Shown piece by piece: positions 47,548-57,559 of a stretch of DNA of 64,000 bases. Each line of letters starts with the position of its first letter. The stretch's first letter is position 1. Source of the DNA: Sporosarcina ureae (lineage in GTDB: Bacteria > Bacillota > Bacilli > Bacillales_A > Planococcaceae); contig NZ_CP015109.1 of the NCBI RefSeq assembly GCF_002082015.1, positions 2,075,001-2,139,000 on the forward strand. The letters run 5' to 3'. The notes under the pieces were generated by a model. It saw nothing but the letters and a program-made list of their open reading frames with translations. It searched no databases and was not told the origin of the DNA. Both the position numbers and the translations under genes were made by a program.

Positions 47548-48985
47548 ACTACTTGATAGAACAACTAATAAACAATTAATGATCAACGGGGAATATGTAG
47601 AAGCACCAAGCTATGCTCCACTATATTCTCCATACTCAAATGAAAAAATTGCTGAAATTGCTATGGCGGATCAAGCACTGACGGAACAAGCAATTGAAGC
47701 TGCACATAATGCAAGAAAAGTTATTGGAAACATGCCTGCATTTCAACGTGCCGAAATATTGGAAAACGTCGCGAGAATACTAGCTGAGAGAACGGAAGAA
47801 GCAGCGACGGTCATTTCAAGTGAATCTGCAAAGCCTATTATGTTTGCAAGAGCCGAGGTTTTAAGAACGATCGAGACATATAAATTTGCTGCAGAAGAAG
47901 CAAAACGCATCCATGGAGAAACGATTCCATTTGATGCTGCTTCTGGCGGTGTGGGACGAATAGGATATACACTGCGTGAACCGATCGGTGTAATCGCTGC
48001 CATTACGCCATTTAACTTCCCAATGAATTTAGTGGCGCATAAAGTTGGGCCCGCAATTGCTGCGGGAAACCCAATAGTCTTGAAACCGGCATCTCAAACG
48101 CCTCTATCTGCCTTATTCATCGCAGAAGTATTTAAAGATGCAGGTCTTCCGCCGGGTGTACTAAATGTTATAATGGGACCAGGGGGTGTCATCGGTGACG
48201 TTCTTGTCATGGATGAGCGAGTTAAAATGGTCACGTTTACCGGAAGTCCAAGTGTCGGAATCGGAATCAGCAATAAATCCGGATTGAAGAAGACCACATT
48301 GGAATTGGGATCTAACTCTGCGTTGATTATAGATAAGGGCATTGATGTTGACTCTATTATCGATCGCTGTATTATGGGTGCCTTCTCGAATCAAGGTCAA
48401 GTGTGTATTTCAACACAACGAATCTATGTCCATGAAGGACTTTACGAAGAATTCACGAGTAAATTTGCAGCTGCTGCTAAACAGTTGAAGTTAGGCGATC
48501 CTCTTGCGGAAGATACGTATATCTCATCGTTGATTTCAGAGAAAGAATTGGATCGCACACTTAGCTGGATTGAAGAAACGAAAAAAGGCGATGCAGAAGT
48601 CTTGGCAGGTGGTCAGGCGCAAAATGGCGTACTTGAACCAACAATTATTGCCAATGCCGCCCACTCACTGAAAGTTTCATGCCAGGAAGTATTTGCACCA
48701 ATCGTTGTTGTGAATAAAGTAGAATCTGTGCAGGCTGCTATTGAGCTGGTCAATGATTCCCGCTTCGGACTGCAAGCAGGCATTTATACTAATAATGTAC
48801 AGCATGCACTTTATGCAACGAAAAATTTGGAAGTGGGCGGCGTAATCATTAATGACGTACCTACTTACCGTGTAGACCAAATGCCATACGGCGGCGTGAA
48901 AGAAAGCGGTACAGGACGTGAAGGCCTAAAATATGCAATTGAAGAAATGACAGAAATGAAGCTCGTTGTTTGGAATCAAGGATGA
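47540..48985 (+). CDS. Aldehyde dehydrogenase, probable malic semialdehyde dehydrogenase
   Basis: 481 residues from ATG 47540 (CTGGAGG upstream), overlapping the end of the Rieske gene by 8 nt; the longer frame from 47447 is unlikely. Motifs ITPFNFP, FTGSPSVG, ELGSNSA and nucleophile in GQVCISTQR. The general family oxidises aldehydes with NAD(P)+. In this operon the expected substrate is the malic semialdehyde released from carnitine, giving malate. Confidence 0.9.
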   Translation: MNKLLDRTTNKQLMINGEYVEAPSYAPLYSPYSNEKIAEIAMADQALTEQAIEAAHNARKVIGNMPAFQRAEILENVARILAERTEEAATVISSESAKPIMFARAEVLRTIETYKFAAEEAKRIHGETIPFDAASGGVGRIGYTLREPIGVIAAITPFNFPMNLVAHKVGPAIAAGNPIVLKPASQTPLSALFIAEVFKDAGLPPGVLNVIMGPGGVIGDVLVMDERVKMVTFTGSPSVGIGISNKSGLKKTTLELGSNSALIIDKGIDVDSIIDRCIMGAFSNQGQVCISTQRIYVHEGLYEEFTSKFAAAAKQLKLGDPLAEDTYISSLISEKELDRTLSWIEETKKGDAEVLAGGQAQNGVLEPTIIANAAHSLKVSCQEVFAPIVVVNKVESVQAAIELVNDSRFGLQAGIYTNNVQHALYATKNLEVGGVIINDVPTYRVDQMPYGGVKESGTGREGLKYAIEEMTEMKLVVWNQG

Positions 48986-49002
48986 AAGTGGTGAATACTG
49001 GA

Positions 49003-50085
49003 ATGAAGACTTATAAGATTGCTGTAATTGCCGGAGACGGTATCGGTCCTGAAGTCATTGATGAAGGGATCAAAGTACTGAAAAAGGTTGCTGAGCTCGA
49101 CGGTGGTTTCATATTTGATTTTACCTACTTCCCTTGGGGCTGTGAATATTACACCCATGAAGGGCGCATGATGGCTGAAGATGGAATTGAACAACTAAAG
49201 GGGTTCGACGCAATCTATTTAGGGGCTGTCGGCTTCCCGGGTGTTCCGGACCATATCTCATTATGGGATCTTCTGTTGATAATCCGTAAATGTTTCGATC
49301 AATATGTCAATATCCGTCCAGTGACTTTGCTGGACGGTGCCCATTGTCCTCTGCAAAATGTCGATCGTAATGATATTGATATGCTGTTTATCCGTGAAAA
49401 CACGGAAGGTGAATATTCAGGAGCCGGAGATTGGCTGTTTAAAGGCCAGGAGCATGAAGTGGTCCTGCAAAATGGTGTATTCTCCCGCAAAGGTACAGAA
49501 AGAATCATTCGCTATGCTTTCGAGACTGCTAAAAAACAAGGCCGCAGCCTGACAAGTATCAGTAAAGCAAATGCATTAAACTATTCAATGGTCTTCTGGG
49601 ATCAAGTATTCGATGAAGTAAGTGCAGACTACCCGGAAGTAAAAACAGCTTCTTATTTAGTAGATGCCGCCGCCATGCTGATGATCACAGATCCAAAACG
49701 TTTTGAAGTAGTGGTTACTTCGAATTTATTCGGCGATATTTTAACTGATGTTGGCGCGTCAATCGCAGGTGGAATTGGTCTAGCTGCGGGAGCAAACATT
49801 AATCCGGAGGGTACATTCCCTTCAATGTTCGAACCTGTACATGGCTCGGCGCCCGATATTGCAGGAAAAGGAATTGGTAATCCTTTAGCCGCTATCTGGT
49901 CTGCGAGTCAGATGCTTGATCATTTCGGTTACGAAAAATACGGCAAAATGGTAGTGGATTCCATTGAGCGGTTATTGGTCGAGGATGAAGTGCTAACACC
50001 CGATATGCAAGGAAGCGCTTCTACTTTAGAAGTAGGAGACCGGATTGTAGACATCATAGGAAACTTGAAGTCAGTAAAAGCTTAA
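49003..50085 (+). CDS. dmlA: D-malate / tartrate dehydrogenase (decarboxylating)
   Basis: 360 residues from ATG 49003 (AAGTGGTG upstream; ATG 48982 would overlap the previous stop). Isopropylmalate-dehydrogenase fold: IAGDGIGPEV at the start, FIRENTEGEYSG, the metal-binding TSNLFGDILTD and EPVHGSAPDIAGKG. The insertion FPWGCEYYTHEGRMM near 45 is typical of the TtuC/DmlA subgroup, which turns D-malate into pyruvate and CO2. That is the last step of carnitine backbone use. Not likely LeuB despite leuA 8 kb away, given the operon. A strong terminator follows. Confidence 0.88.
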   Translation: MKTYKIAVIAGDGIGPEVIDEGIKVLKKVAELDGGFIFDFTYFPWGCEYYTHEGRMMAEDGIEQLKGFDAIYLGAVGFPGVPDHISLWDLLLIIRKCFDQYVNIRPVTLLDGAHCPLQNVDRNDIDMLFIRENTEGEYSGAGDWLFKGQEHEVVLQNGVFSRKGTERIIRYAFETAKKQGRSLTSISKANALNYSMVFWDQVFDEVSADYPEVKTASYLVDAAAMLMITDPKRFEVVVTSNLFGDILTDVGASIAGGIGLAAGANINPEGTFPSMFEPVHGSAPDIAGKGIGNPLAAIWSASQMLDHFGYEKYGKMVVDSIERLLVEDEVLTPDMQGSASTLEVGDRIVDIIGNLKSVKA

Positions 50086-50091
50086 TATCGA

Positions 50092-50130
50092 TTTAATCGG
50101 TGTTATGCAAATAACACCGATTAAAATTTA
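50092..50130 (+). terminator. Terminator after dmlA
   Basis: Perfect 15-bp stem TTTAATCGGTGTTAT / ATAACACCGATTAAA with GCAA loop. Confidence 0.85.
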
Positions 50131-50208
50131 ACAAATGCCTGCTCGTTTGGCTGTGTTGGGGTTTTCGACACATCGACACAAGTAGGTCTTTGAAATGGGA
50201 GCGGTAAT

Positions 50209-51858
50209 ATGAGAGATAAAAAAACTGTGTTTTATTCTTCATTGGCTGTTAGCTTAGTTTTAATAAGTATCGGTATTTTTGCGCCGAAGCAGCTAGAGAA
50301 CTTCTCCAATTCCTCACTTAGTTTTATCTATAATAATCTAGGTTGGTTCATTTTGGGAAGCGTTTTCATTTTCTTCGTTTTTTGTATTTATATCGGGATG
50401 TCCAAATTCGGTCATATTCGGTTGGGAGATGATGACGATCGGCCGGAATATAAGACGGCCACTTGGATTGGTATGCTATTTAGTGCTTCTATAGGAATCA
50501 GCCTTGTCTTCTGGGGAGTTGCAGAACCAGTTTCCTACTACATCGATCCTCCCTTTGGAACCGGTTATTCGGAAGAAGCTGCAAAAACAGCAATGCAATT
50601 CGTTTTCCTGCATTGGGGTGTTTCGGCATGGGCCTGTTATGCAGTGATCGGCGTATCATTAGCATTTTTCCAGTTCCGGAAAAAGCTGCCTGCCTCTTTA
50701 AGTTCCGTCTTTTACCCGTTGGTCGGCGATAAAATCCGAGGAACTTTCGGTAAAACCATCGACGTCATTGTCATTCTATCCATCGTCATTGGGATTGCGA
50801 CTTCGCTCGGCTTCGGAACATTGCAAGTCAATAGCGGCATGAATTACCTCTGGGATGTGCCGATTGGCATTTCCACACAAGCGATCATCATCATAGCCGT
50901 TAGTATGATTTATGTGGTATCAACTGTTTCCGGTCTTCAAGGGGCGATGAAGCATCTATCAAACTTGAATATGTTACTGGCGTTCGTTTTATTGGGGTTG
51001 GTGCTTATCTTTGGTCCGACACAGATGATTATGAAAATATTCTTCCAAGGAATAGGTGATTATGCCCAGAACTTCATCAGCATGTCTTTCCGTACGGAGC
51101 CATATGGAGACGGTTCGTGGATTTCCAGTTGGACGTTGTTCTATTTTGGCTGGTGGATCGCATGGGCTCCGTTGGTCGGCAGCTTTGTAGCCAGGATTTC
51201 GAAAGGCAGAACGATAAAGGAATTCATGTTCGGTGCGATTTTCATCCCAGTATTGGGATCTTTCACTTGGTTTTCGGTCATGGGCGGCTCGGCGATTGCG
51301 TTCATCCAGAATGCGGGCGAGACTGCAATTGCAACTGCGGTGGAATCCGACATTACATCGGCACTGTTTATATTTTTTGAATACTTTCCGATGAGTGTAT
51401 TTTTGAGTATTTTAGCCATGGTGCTAGTCATTGTTTTCTTTATCACTTCCGCAAACTCAGCGGTATTTGTACTTGGAATGATTAGTGAAAATGGCAATCC
51501 GAATCCATCACATCTGACAAAGATCGTATGGGGAGTGATCATCGCAGCTATCTCTGTCGTGTTGATCATGACAGGCGGCTTAGCAGGACTACAATCGGCT
51601 CTCGTTGCCACAGCAATTCCAATCGCAGTCTTGATGCTTTTCATGTGCTACTCAACATTTATCGGGTTAAAAGAAGAGGCTGCAATCATTTCTGGGGGAG
51701 AAGCGAAGGAGAAGGTGGAACTATCTAAAACGGAAAAGCCGGAAAGGCTGGAAAAGCTGGAAAAGCTGAAAAAGCCGGAAGAGATGAAGAAAGAACCGGT
51801 CATCTTAGCAGAAGTGGAAGAGACGCGGGAAGAGAAAACGTTAGTCACGAACAAGTGA
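50209..51858 (+). CDS. BCCT-family carrier, probable carnitine/betaine importer
   Basis: 549 residues, about 12 membrane spans. BCCT signature region FYFGWWIAWAPLVGSFVARI near 307 with the tryptophans that hold quaternary ammonium groups, and FWGVAEPVSYY near 105. After the last span (about 485) a 60-residue charged tail follows with a short imperfect KLEKLEKLKKPEE repeat, as in osmosensing BCCT carriers or as linker. It is set apart from dmlA by a terminator, so it has its own promoter, but its place matches YeaV in the E. coli carnitine cluster. Confidence 0.92.
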   Translation: MRDKKTVFYSSLAVSLVLISIGIFAPKQLENFSNSSLSFIYNNLGWFILGSVFIFFVFCIYIGMSKFGHIRLGDDDDRPEYKTATWIGMLFSASIGISLVFWGVAEPVSYYIDPPFGTGYSEEAAKTAMQFVFLHWGVSAWACYAVIGVSLAFFQFRKKLPASLSSVFYPLVGDKIRGTFGKTIDVIVILSIVIGIATSLGFGTLQVNSGMNYLWDVPIGISTQAIIIIAVSMIYVVSTVSGLQGAMKHLSNLNMLLAFVLLGLVLIFGPTQMIMKIFFQGIGDYAQNFISMSFRTEPYGDGSWISSWTLFYFGWWIAWAPLVGSFVARISKGRTIKEFMFGAIFIPVLGSFTWFSVMGGSAIAFIQNAGETAIATAVESDITSALFIFFEYFPMSVFLSILAMVLVIVFFITSANSAVFVLGMISENGNPNPSHLTKIVWGVIIAAISVVLIMTGGLAGLQSALVATAIPIAVLMLFMCYSTFIGLKEEAAIISGGEAKEKVELSKTEKPERLEKLEKLKKPEEMKKEPVILAEVEETREEKTLVTNK

Positions 51859-51937
51859 TTTTTCTAAAAAAGCCGTAGGTGAGTCATAGCAATTGTAAGC
51901 GTTAACACTCATTGGTAAAGTAAAAGATTAAATGAAA

Positions 51938-51980
51938 AGGGTTGTTCCGAGAGTTCATAATAAGGAACAGCCCTATTTCT
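51938..51980 (+). terminator. Terminator after the BCCT gene
   Basis: AGGGTTGTTCC / GGAACAGCCCT (51938-51948, 51964-51974) followed by ATTTCT. Confidence 0.65.
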
Positions 51981-52034
51981 GTCGCTTAGGAATTAGGGAT
52001 AGTTATCGGACGCAACAGCCGTTATTACTGCATT

Positions 52035-52277
52035 GTGGCTTGCCTTCAACATTTTATCATTGATGGCTTGGTTTATGAAATGGATGTGTTGGGGTGTAAA
52101 GATGGAATCTATGTTTACGAAGGGACACCTTATGACAAACTGGAAGAACTGAGGGTGGAGATTACAATTGAGCAGGGAGGGAGATCCCGTCAAAGTCGTT
52201 GGAAAAGAAAGTATAATTTAATTTTAGGAAATGAAAAGGCAGTATCCACTGGGGACGCTGCCTTTCCTCATGCGTAA
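52035..52277 (+). pseudogene. Unidentified short reading frame, possible gene remnant
   Basis: 80 codons from GTG with plausible codon use in its middle (MDVLGCKDGIYVYEGTPYDK and some 15 residues after it), but no ribosome site and its end runs through the yedF terminator. The family is not recognised. It could be a leftover of a degraded gene or chance. The 410-bp gap around it otherwise holds only terminators. Confidence 0.2.
52232..52266 (-). terminator. Terminator of yedEF
   Basis: AAAGGCAG / CTGCCTTT (52235-52242, 52258-52265) directly after the yedF stop; the minus strand reads on into TTTTCATTT. Confidence 0.7.
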
Positions 52278-52507
52278 ATATGAAATACATATTCCTGACC
52301 GTTCTTTACTGGATCTTGCGCAAATTTGTAACCGTGAGCAATTGCTTCTTCTGGTACATTGCGGAAAGAGCCGGGACAATCGGTGATGACTTGTAGCATG
52401 TCACCTTTATTCATACCTTCAAGTGTTTCCAATGTGTAAATAACAGGATAAGGGCAGGACTCACCTCGAAGGTCAAGTGTGAAGTCCGCCTCTACTTTAG
52501 TTTGCAT
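52268..52507 (-). CDS. yedF: TusA/SirA-family protein YedF
   Basis: 79 residues with the family's CPYP motif (RGESCPYPVIYTLETLEG) whose cysteine can carry persulfide or selenium, and DCPGSFRNVPEEAIAHGY, very close to my memory of E. coli YedF. Overlaps the end of yedE by 11 nt, so the two are co-translated. The pair is thought to take up and hand on a sulfur or selenium species; YedE/YedF are linked to selenium, and the related TsuA/TsuB to thiosulfate. Confidence 0.88.
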   Translation of the reverse strand: MQTKVEADFTLDLRGESCPYPVIYTLETLEGMNKGDMLQVITDCPGSFRNVPEEAIAHGYKFAQDPVKNGQEYVFHIYA

Positions 52508-53705
52508 GTATATTCATTCCTCTCTTGATTGCTAATTTACAATGGTAACGTTTTTCTCCGTAAACCGTTAACGCATAAAGTCCACCAAGCATGAGGAGCG
52601 TGACAGAAATTGCACCAATCGGTCCAATAGTATCTAGTAAATTAATTTTTGAACCGCCCTTGACCAGTACATCATAGACACCAAGATGGTCCCATGCATA
52701 GGCAAGGAACGTAGCGCCGATAATATTACCTGCAAATACCGGTAAAAATAGCAATTGACCTTCCATCAATCGATACATCATACCCGTTTCGCAACCTGAC
52801 GCCATCACGATACCGAGCCCAAATAACGTTCCACCGATAAATGTACTAAGCGTTGCAATTTGTGTGATGGGTGTTAAATCATAGATCCAAATGACAACGA
52901 CCGTCAAAATAGAACTGACGGCCATCCCGGCAATGATTGCTTTTGCCATCACGCTGCGTCCAATGAGAAATAAATCACGGAATGCAGAAGTGAAACAGAT
53001 TTGTCCACGCTCAATTAGAATACCGAACGCCAGACCGAACAGCGCACCTAAGCCAAGCAGTGTTTGTCCTGACGTAAAGAAGTATATAATGAGCCCGATG
53101 TAAAATATGGCGATCACTGTGCCAATGTACGGTTGGATTATACGTTTTTTTACTTGCGTCGGCTTCGCATTCCCTCGGATCAATGAAGGTTTGCCTTTCC
53201 ACCAGCGGGTCTTTGTCAGTTTGGCACCAAAGAAGGTACCAATGCCTGTCGCCACAATAAAAATCCAAGAGTGAAAAGAAAATTGTGGAACACCTGTAAA
53301 AAATGCAGCCAAGTTACAGCCCAGCGCCAAACGCGCACCGAACCCTGCGATGACTCCGCCAATTAATCCCTGTACATAGCGCCGCTTTTGCTGCGGCAGA
53401 CGGATTTTGAAGCTATTGCTAAGCAACACCATAATAAGTGCGCCTGCGAACATTCCCCAGACAATCCAGCCGTCCGGACGGTTCCACGTAGCTCCTTGTA
53501 GATGCACCATATCAAAGTACTGCCAGCCCGAGATATCGACTCCGAAGAGCATCAGCAGGTCGCCTCCGAGCCTTGTGAACTCACCAGTTACTGCCCAGAC
53601 GGTAGAGGTTAGTCCGAAATACAAAGCACTGAGAATACCAGCTAGTAATAAGACAAGGTAGGGGTTCCAATAGTGTTGAAAAACAGGTTGAATGATTCTT
53701 TTCAT
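52497..53705 (-). CDS. yedE: YeeE/YedE-family membrane transporter
   Basis: 402 residues, about ten membrane spans, close to the length of E. coli YedE (about 400) and longer than thiosulfate carrier TsuA. Conserved cysteines of the family stand in LALGCNLAAFFTGV, ERGQICFTSAFRD and MASGCETGMMYR, forming the conducting path in TsuA-type structures. Partner of yedF. Substrate, selenium or reduced sulfur compound, cannot be decided from sequence. The 450 bp upstream are very AT-rich with no gene. Confidence 0.88.
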   Translation of the reverse strand: MKRIIQPVFQHYWNPYLVLLLAGILSALYFGLTSTVWAVTGEFTRLGGDLLMLFGVDISGWQYFDMVHLQGATWNRPDGWIVWGMFAGALIMVLLSNSFKIRLPQQKRRYVQGLIGGVIAGFGARLALGCNLAAFFTGVPQFSFHSWIFIVATGIGTFFGAKLTKTRWWKGKPSLIRGNAKPTQVKKRIIQPYIGTVIAIFYIGLIIYFFTSGQTLLGLGALFGLAFGILIERGQICFTSAFRDLFLIGRSVMAKAIIAGMAVSSILTVVVIWIYDLTPITQIATLSTFIGGTLFGLGIVMASGCETGMMYRLMEGQLLFLPVFAGNIIGATFLAYAWDHLGVYDVLVKGGSKINLLDTIGPIGAISVTLLMLGGLYALTVYGEKRYHCKLAIKRGMNIHAN

Positions 53706-54154
53706 ATGTAGTTGCCCCTTATAGAAGTTCTTTTTCTAGTGTATTCCTAATTGTACAGAAATCAAGTAAGCAAATGCTTAAATTAATATTTTTCATATTA
53801 TAAATTTAATTGCCGAAGGGATATGTATCTATTGGTAGTATGAGATAATTAGGTGCGGATTAATGCGATTAGTAAATTGAAAAAATTAGTGTAACAGTAT
53901 TATTTTAATTTATATATTTAGAGACTGGTCTATGAATTTTTTTATAATAAATACAATTATAAATTATTATATCGCTACGAAGTAAAATAATTAATATAAC
54001 GTATTTTATACGGCGGTGAATTTAGTGTGATTAATAAAAATGTTAAGTTTATATAATTGAGATTATGTTTAAATATCCTTGTCCATTTATTATTTTTTCC
54101 ACTAAGTTACCACTTTACATAGTTTATTTTAAAGGGAATATTCAGAAATTAGTA

Positions 54155-54233
54155 TTGACTAAATGAAAATGATGCATTAATGTATTGTTAAGTATAACGA
54201 ATATAAGCAATGCCGTTTCGGACATGTTATATT
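54155..54233 (+). promoter_or_regulatory. paaK promoter with inverted-repeat operator
   Basis: TTGACT (54155-54160), 17-bp spacer, TAATGT (54178-54183), then AGTATAAC (54191-54198) and inverted GTTATATT (54226-54233) with 27 nt between. The operator starts about at the transcription start. The preceding 53706-54150 is AT-rich and shows nothing else. Confidence 0.65.
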
Positions 54234-54271
54234 CATTTGAAATAATAATAGAGAAAAGGGAGGATTTATCT

Positions 54272-55600
54272 ATGTACAATCCAGAAATTGAAAGCGCATC
54301 CATCTCACAGAAGCGGGAAATGCAACTTGAGGGATTAAAAAAGACAGTAAAGAATGTATACGAAAATGTCGAATTCTATAAACAAAAATTTGATGAACTA
54401 CAAGTTAAGCCTGAAGATATTCAATCTTTAGAGGATATTAAGAAGTTGCCTTTCACAAAGAAAAAGGATTTCCGTGATCAGTACCCGTACGGGCTATTCG
54501 CTATACCTGTTGATGATGTCGCAAGGATTCATGGCTCATCCGGAACAAGCGGAAAACCAACTATTGTCGGCTACTCAGAGCAAGATCTTAAAAACTGGGG
54601 GGTTCTAGTGGCACGTGCTATCGTCGCGGCTGGCGGAAAGAAATCCGATGTATTCCATAATGCTTACGGTTATGGCTTGTTTACAGGAGGGCTTGGTCTT
54701 CATCAAGGGGCAGATGAATTAGGTGTAGCTACTATACCGATTTCTGGAGGAAACACTGAACGTCAAATTACGGTCATCAATGATCTTAAGCCACGCGGAA
54801 TTTGCGGCACCCCATCTTACGTCTTGAGTATTATTGAGAAAATGGAAGACTTAGGTATGGATCCTCGTGATACAAACTTGGATTATGGAATCTTTGGAGC
54901 TGAAGCTTGGTCTGAAGAAGTACGCCAAAAGTTAGAACGAAAACTAGGTATCAAAGCTGTAGATATTTATGGTTTAAGTGAAATTATGGGGCCAGGTGTT
55001 GCGTCTGAATGTCATGAAGCGCAAGATGGACTGCATATTGCAGACGATCATTTCTTCGTTGAAGTCATTAACCCCGATACCCTTGAACCCGTTGCTGAAG
55101 GTGAACTTGGTGAATTAGTATTTACTAGCTTACAAAAGGAAGCGCTTCCAGTTATCCGTTATCGCACTGGAGATATTGCATCAATTACTCATGAGAAATG
55201 TAAGTGTGGAAGAACAACGACGCGTATGTCTCGCGTTAAAGGCAGAACAGACGACATGATCATCGTACGTGGAGTAAATGTTTTCCCATCTGAGATTGAA
55301 CGGGAACTACTTCAAGTAGAAGGATTGTCACCTGTTTATCAGATTCAATTAATTCGTAAAGGAGTTATGGATGCTATTGAATTACATATCGAGATCGAGG
55401 TTTCTCTATATGAAGAAGTTGGGTGTGACTTACTTCATGAATCCATCATGAATATGAAGCGGAAGATCCAGCACAAATTGAAGAATTCGTGTTTAATCTC
55501 AGTAGATGTTGTATGCAATGAACCAAAAGCGCTTCCAAGATCTGAAGGGAAGGCAACTCGTGTTATAGATAAGCGTGATTGTTCGCCTGTAAGTGTATGA
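54272..55600 (+). CDS. paaK: Phenylacetate-CoA ligase
   Basis: 442 residues from ATG 54272 (AAGGGAGG upstream), the normal PaaK length. AMP-binding loop SSGTSGKPTIVGYS near 87, YGLSEIMGPGVASEC near 235, RYRTGDIA near 300 and the C-terminal domain with RSEGKATRV and its AMP-site lysine. It activates phenylacetate to phenylacetyl-CoA with ATP, the entry step of the aerobic phenylacetate pathway. The importer genes follow within 30 nt, so uptake and activation are one transcript. Confidence 0.95.
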   Translation: MYNPEIESASISQKREMQLEGLKKTVKNVYENVEFYKQKFDELQVKPEDIQSLEDIKKLPFTKKKDFRDQYPYGLFAIPVDDVARIHGSSGTSGKPTIVGYSEQDLKNWGVLVARAIVAAGGKKSDVFHNAYGYGLFTGGLGLHQGADELGVATIPISGGNTERQITVINDLKPRGICGTPSYVLSIIEKMEDLGMDPRDTNLDYGIFGAEAWSEEVRQKLERKLGIKAVDIYGLSEIMGPGVASECHEAQDGLHIADDHFFVEVINPDTLEPVAEGELGELVFTSLQKEALPVIRYRTGDIASITHEKCKCGRTTTRMSRVKGRTDDMIIVRGVNVFPSEIERELLQVEGLSPVYQIQLIRKGVMDAIELHIEIEVSLYEEVGCDLLHESIMNMKRKIQHKLKNSCLISVDVVCNEPKALPRSEGKATRVIDKRDCSPVSV

Positions 55601-55630
55601 CAATAACAACTTGATAAGGGCGTGAAGTGA

Positions 55631-56509
55631 GTGCAAGATTTTTTACAGTTCACATTAACGGGAATTACGATTGGAAGTATTTATGCAATTGTCGCCCTTG
55701 GCTTCGTAACTATTTATAGTGTGACAAAAGTAATTAACTTAGCTCAAGGAGAATTCGTCATGCTTGGCGGATTGACTATGTTTTCACTTGTATCGGTGGG
55801 TGTACCATATTGGCTTTCCTTTATTGCTACGATTCTCTTTGTAACACTCATCGGTTGGCTAATGGAATTCCTCTTGATACGAAGAGCCAAAGGTGCTGAT
55901 GCAATCAGCTTAATCATTTTAACGATTGGAACGTCGATCTTTATCCGGGGAATCAGTAGCATGGTATGGGGGAAAGACCAGCATACAGTTGCACCTTTCA
56001 CTGAGAATACTCCTGTAACTATTGGAGGCGCTTCCATTACACCTCAATCCATTTGGGTTGTCTTGATTATGCTATTGGTTGTCGGTCTTATGTACATGTT
56101 TATCGATAAAACAATGCTTGGAAAAGCATTCCAAGCATCTTCTGTTAATCCTATGGCTGCAAGATTAATGGGGATAAGTCCAAAAAGAATGTCTTCTTTC
56201 TCCTTTGTGTTGAGTGCTGCGCTTGGAGCCATCGCAGGCCTTGCGATTGCGCCAATTATCTTCCCAGCATATGATATGGGCGCTATGTTGGGTATTAAAG
56301 GTTTCTCAGCAGCGATTCTAGGAGGACTAGGTAGTGCTCCTGGAGCTGTTATAGGTGGTTTGCTAATTGGACTATTCGAATCCATGGGAGCTGGCTATGT
56401 TAGTTCAGGAATGAAAGAAGTTATTACATTTTCAGTATTCTTACTTATATTGATCATAAGACCCAATGGTATTTTGGGTGAGAAAACTATCGGAAAGGGA
56501 GGTTTGTAA
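55631..56509 (+). CDS. Liv-type ABC importer, permease LivH
   Basis: 292 residues from GTG. About eight membrane spans, GSIYAIVALGFVTIY near the start and the permease coupling motif around AAILGGLGSAPGAVIGG (about 235-250). Partner of the next gene; their stop and start overlap (TAATG). Within this operon it probably imports phenylacetate or a related aromatic acid, not branched-chain amino acids; this is inferred from paaK. Confidence 0.92.
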   Translation: MQDFLQFTLTGITIGSIYAIVALGFVTIYSVTKVINLAQGEFVMLGGLTMFSLVSVGVPYWLSFIATILFVTLIGWLMEFLLIRRAKGADAISLIILTIGTSIFIRGISSMVWGKDQHTVAPFTENTPVTIGGASITPQSIWVVLIMLLVVGLMYMFIDKTMLGKAFQASSVNPMAARLMGISPKRMSSFSFVLSAALGAIAGLAIAPIIFPAYDMGAMLGIKGFSAAILGGLGSAPGAVIGGLLIGLFESMGAGYVSSGMKEVITFSVFLLILIIRPNGILGEKTIGKGGL

Positions 56510-57546
56510 TGAAATTACAAGGCGTTCAACAGACGAAGTGGTGGGGCGTAGTTGTATTCATTGCCGCCATCCTTATATTCCCATTGGTAGTCACTCAATC
56601 GTTTTTCATTACACAGGCCACTTTTGCAGGTATATACGCGATTATAGCTATTGGTTTAGGTCTATTAATGGGCTATGCGGGGCAAATATCCTTAGGGCAA
56701 GCGGCATTTTATGGAGTGGGAGCCTATACTACATCTATTTTGACAGCTACGTGGGGATGGAGTCCTTGGGTTAGCTTGCCTATAGCTTTATTTGTTCCAG
56801 CTCTTCTAGCTTTCTTCATGGGATATACGATGTCTCGATTAAGTGGATATTACTTAGCTATGGCAACATTGGCTCTCGGTATTATCGTTCATGGTCTGCT
56901 GGTTGAAGGTAAGGGAATTACAATGGGAGCATCAGGGTTTTATGGTATCCCACAGCTGTCATTGTTCGGCATGACAATCAACCAAGGAGTTCCATATTAC
57001 TTTCTCGTATGGTTTTTCGTTTTACTAGTTTTAATACTATCACTAAACATTGTTCATTCTCGGGTTGGACGTGCCCTGCGTTCTATACATGATAGTGAAA
57101 TTGCTTCTAGCTCAATGGGAGTGAATACAGGCAGGTATAAAATGCAGGTATTTATCTTAAGTGCTGCATTTGCTGGACTTGCCGGTTGGTTGTTTGCTCA
57201 TATGAGCTATAGTATATCTCCTTCAGCATTCACATTTGATGCATCCATTCTTTTCTTGGCAATGGTCGTCCTAGGCGGAAGTGGAAGTGTATGGGGTGCT
57301 TTGATAGGAGCTTTATTAATACGTATGATCGGCATTACTGTTCATACACTTGGTGAGCGATTCACTTTCATCACTAGTGATTCGGAACACGTGATTTATG
57401 GATTAATCTTGATATTAGTTGTTATCTTCATGCCAAAAGGTCTATTCCCAACAGTAGTAGACTTGTTAAAAAGTGCAGCTATCAAGAGAGGGGAAAAGAA
57501 ATCGTCTGTATCCGTCGCACCGATAAAACCAAGTGTTTCAGAATGA
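56509..57546 (+). CDS. Liv-type ABC importer, permease LivM
   Basis: 345 residues, nine to ten membrane spans, LMGYAGQISLGQAAFYGVGAY near 50 and the coupling loop VVLGGSGSVWGALIGAL near 250. Forms the membrane channel with LivH. AAGGGAGG precedes the overlapping ATG. Confidence 0.93.
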   Translation: MKLQGVQQTKWWGVVVFIAAILIFPLVVTQSFFITQATFAGIYAIIAIGLGLLMGYAGQISLGQAAFYGVGAYTTSILTATWGWSPWVSLPIALFVPALLAFFMGYTMSRLSGYYLAMATLALGIIVHGLLVEGKGITMGASGFYGIPQLSLFGMTINQGVPYYFLVWFFVLLVLILSLNIVHSRVGRALRSIHDSEIASSSMGVNTGRYKMQVFILSAAFAGLAGWLFAHMSYSISPSAFTFDASILFLAMVVLGGSGSVWGALIGALLIRMIGITVHTLGERFTFITSDSEHVIYGLILILVVIFMPKGLFPTVVDLLKSAAIKRGEKKSSVSVAPIKPSVSE

Positions 57547-57559
57547 GGAGATGAGGACA

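Noticed and set aside
49003..50085. Reading the D-malate dehydrogenase gene as leuB because of leuA nearby
   Set aside because: It is co-transcribed with the Rieske oxygenase genes, has the TtuC/DmlA-type insertion, and is separated from leuA by the activator gene and the IS.
50140..50180. Possible second sigma-54 promoter before the BCCT gene (TTGGCTGTGTTGG)
   Set aside because: The -12 half lacks the needed TTGC at the correct distance.
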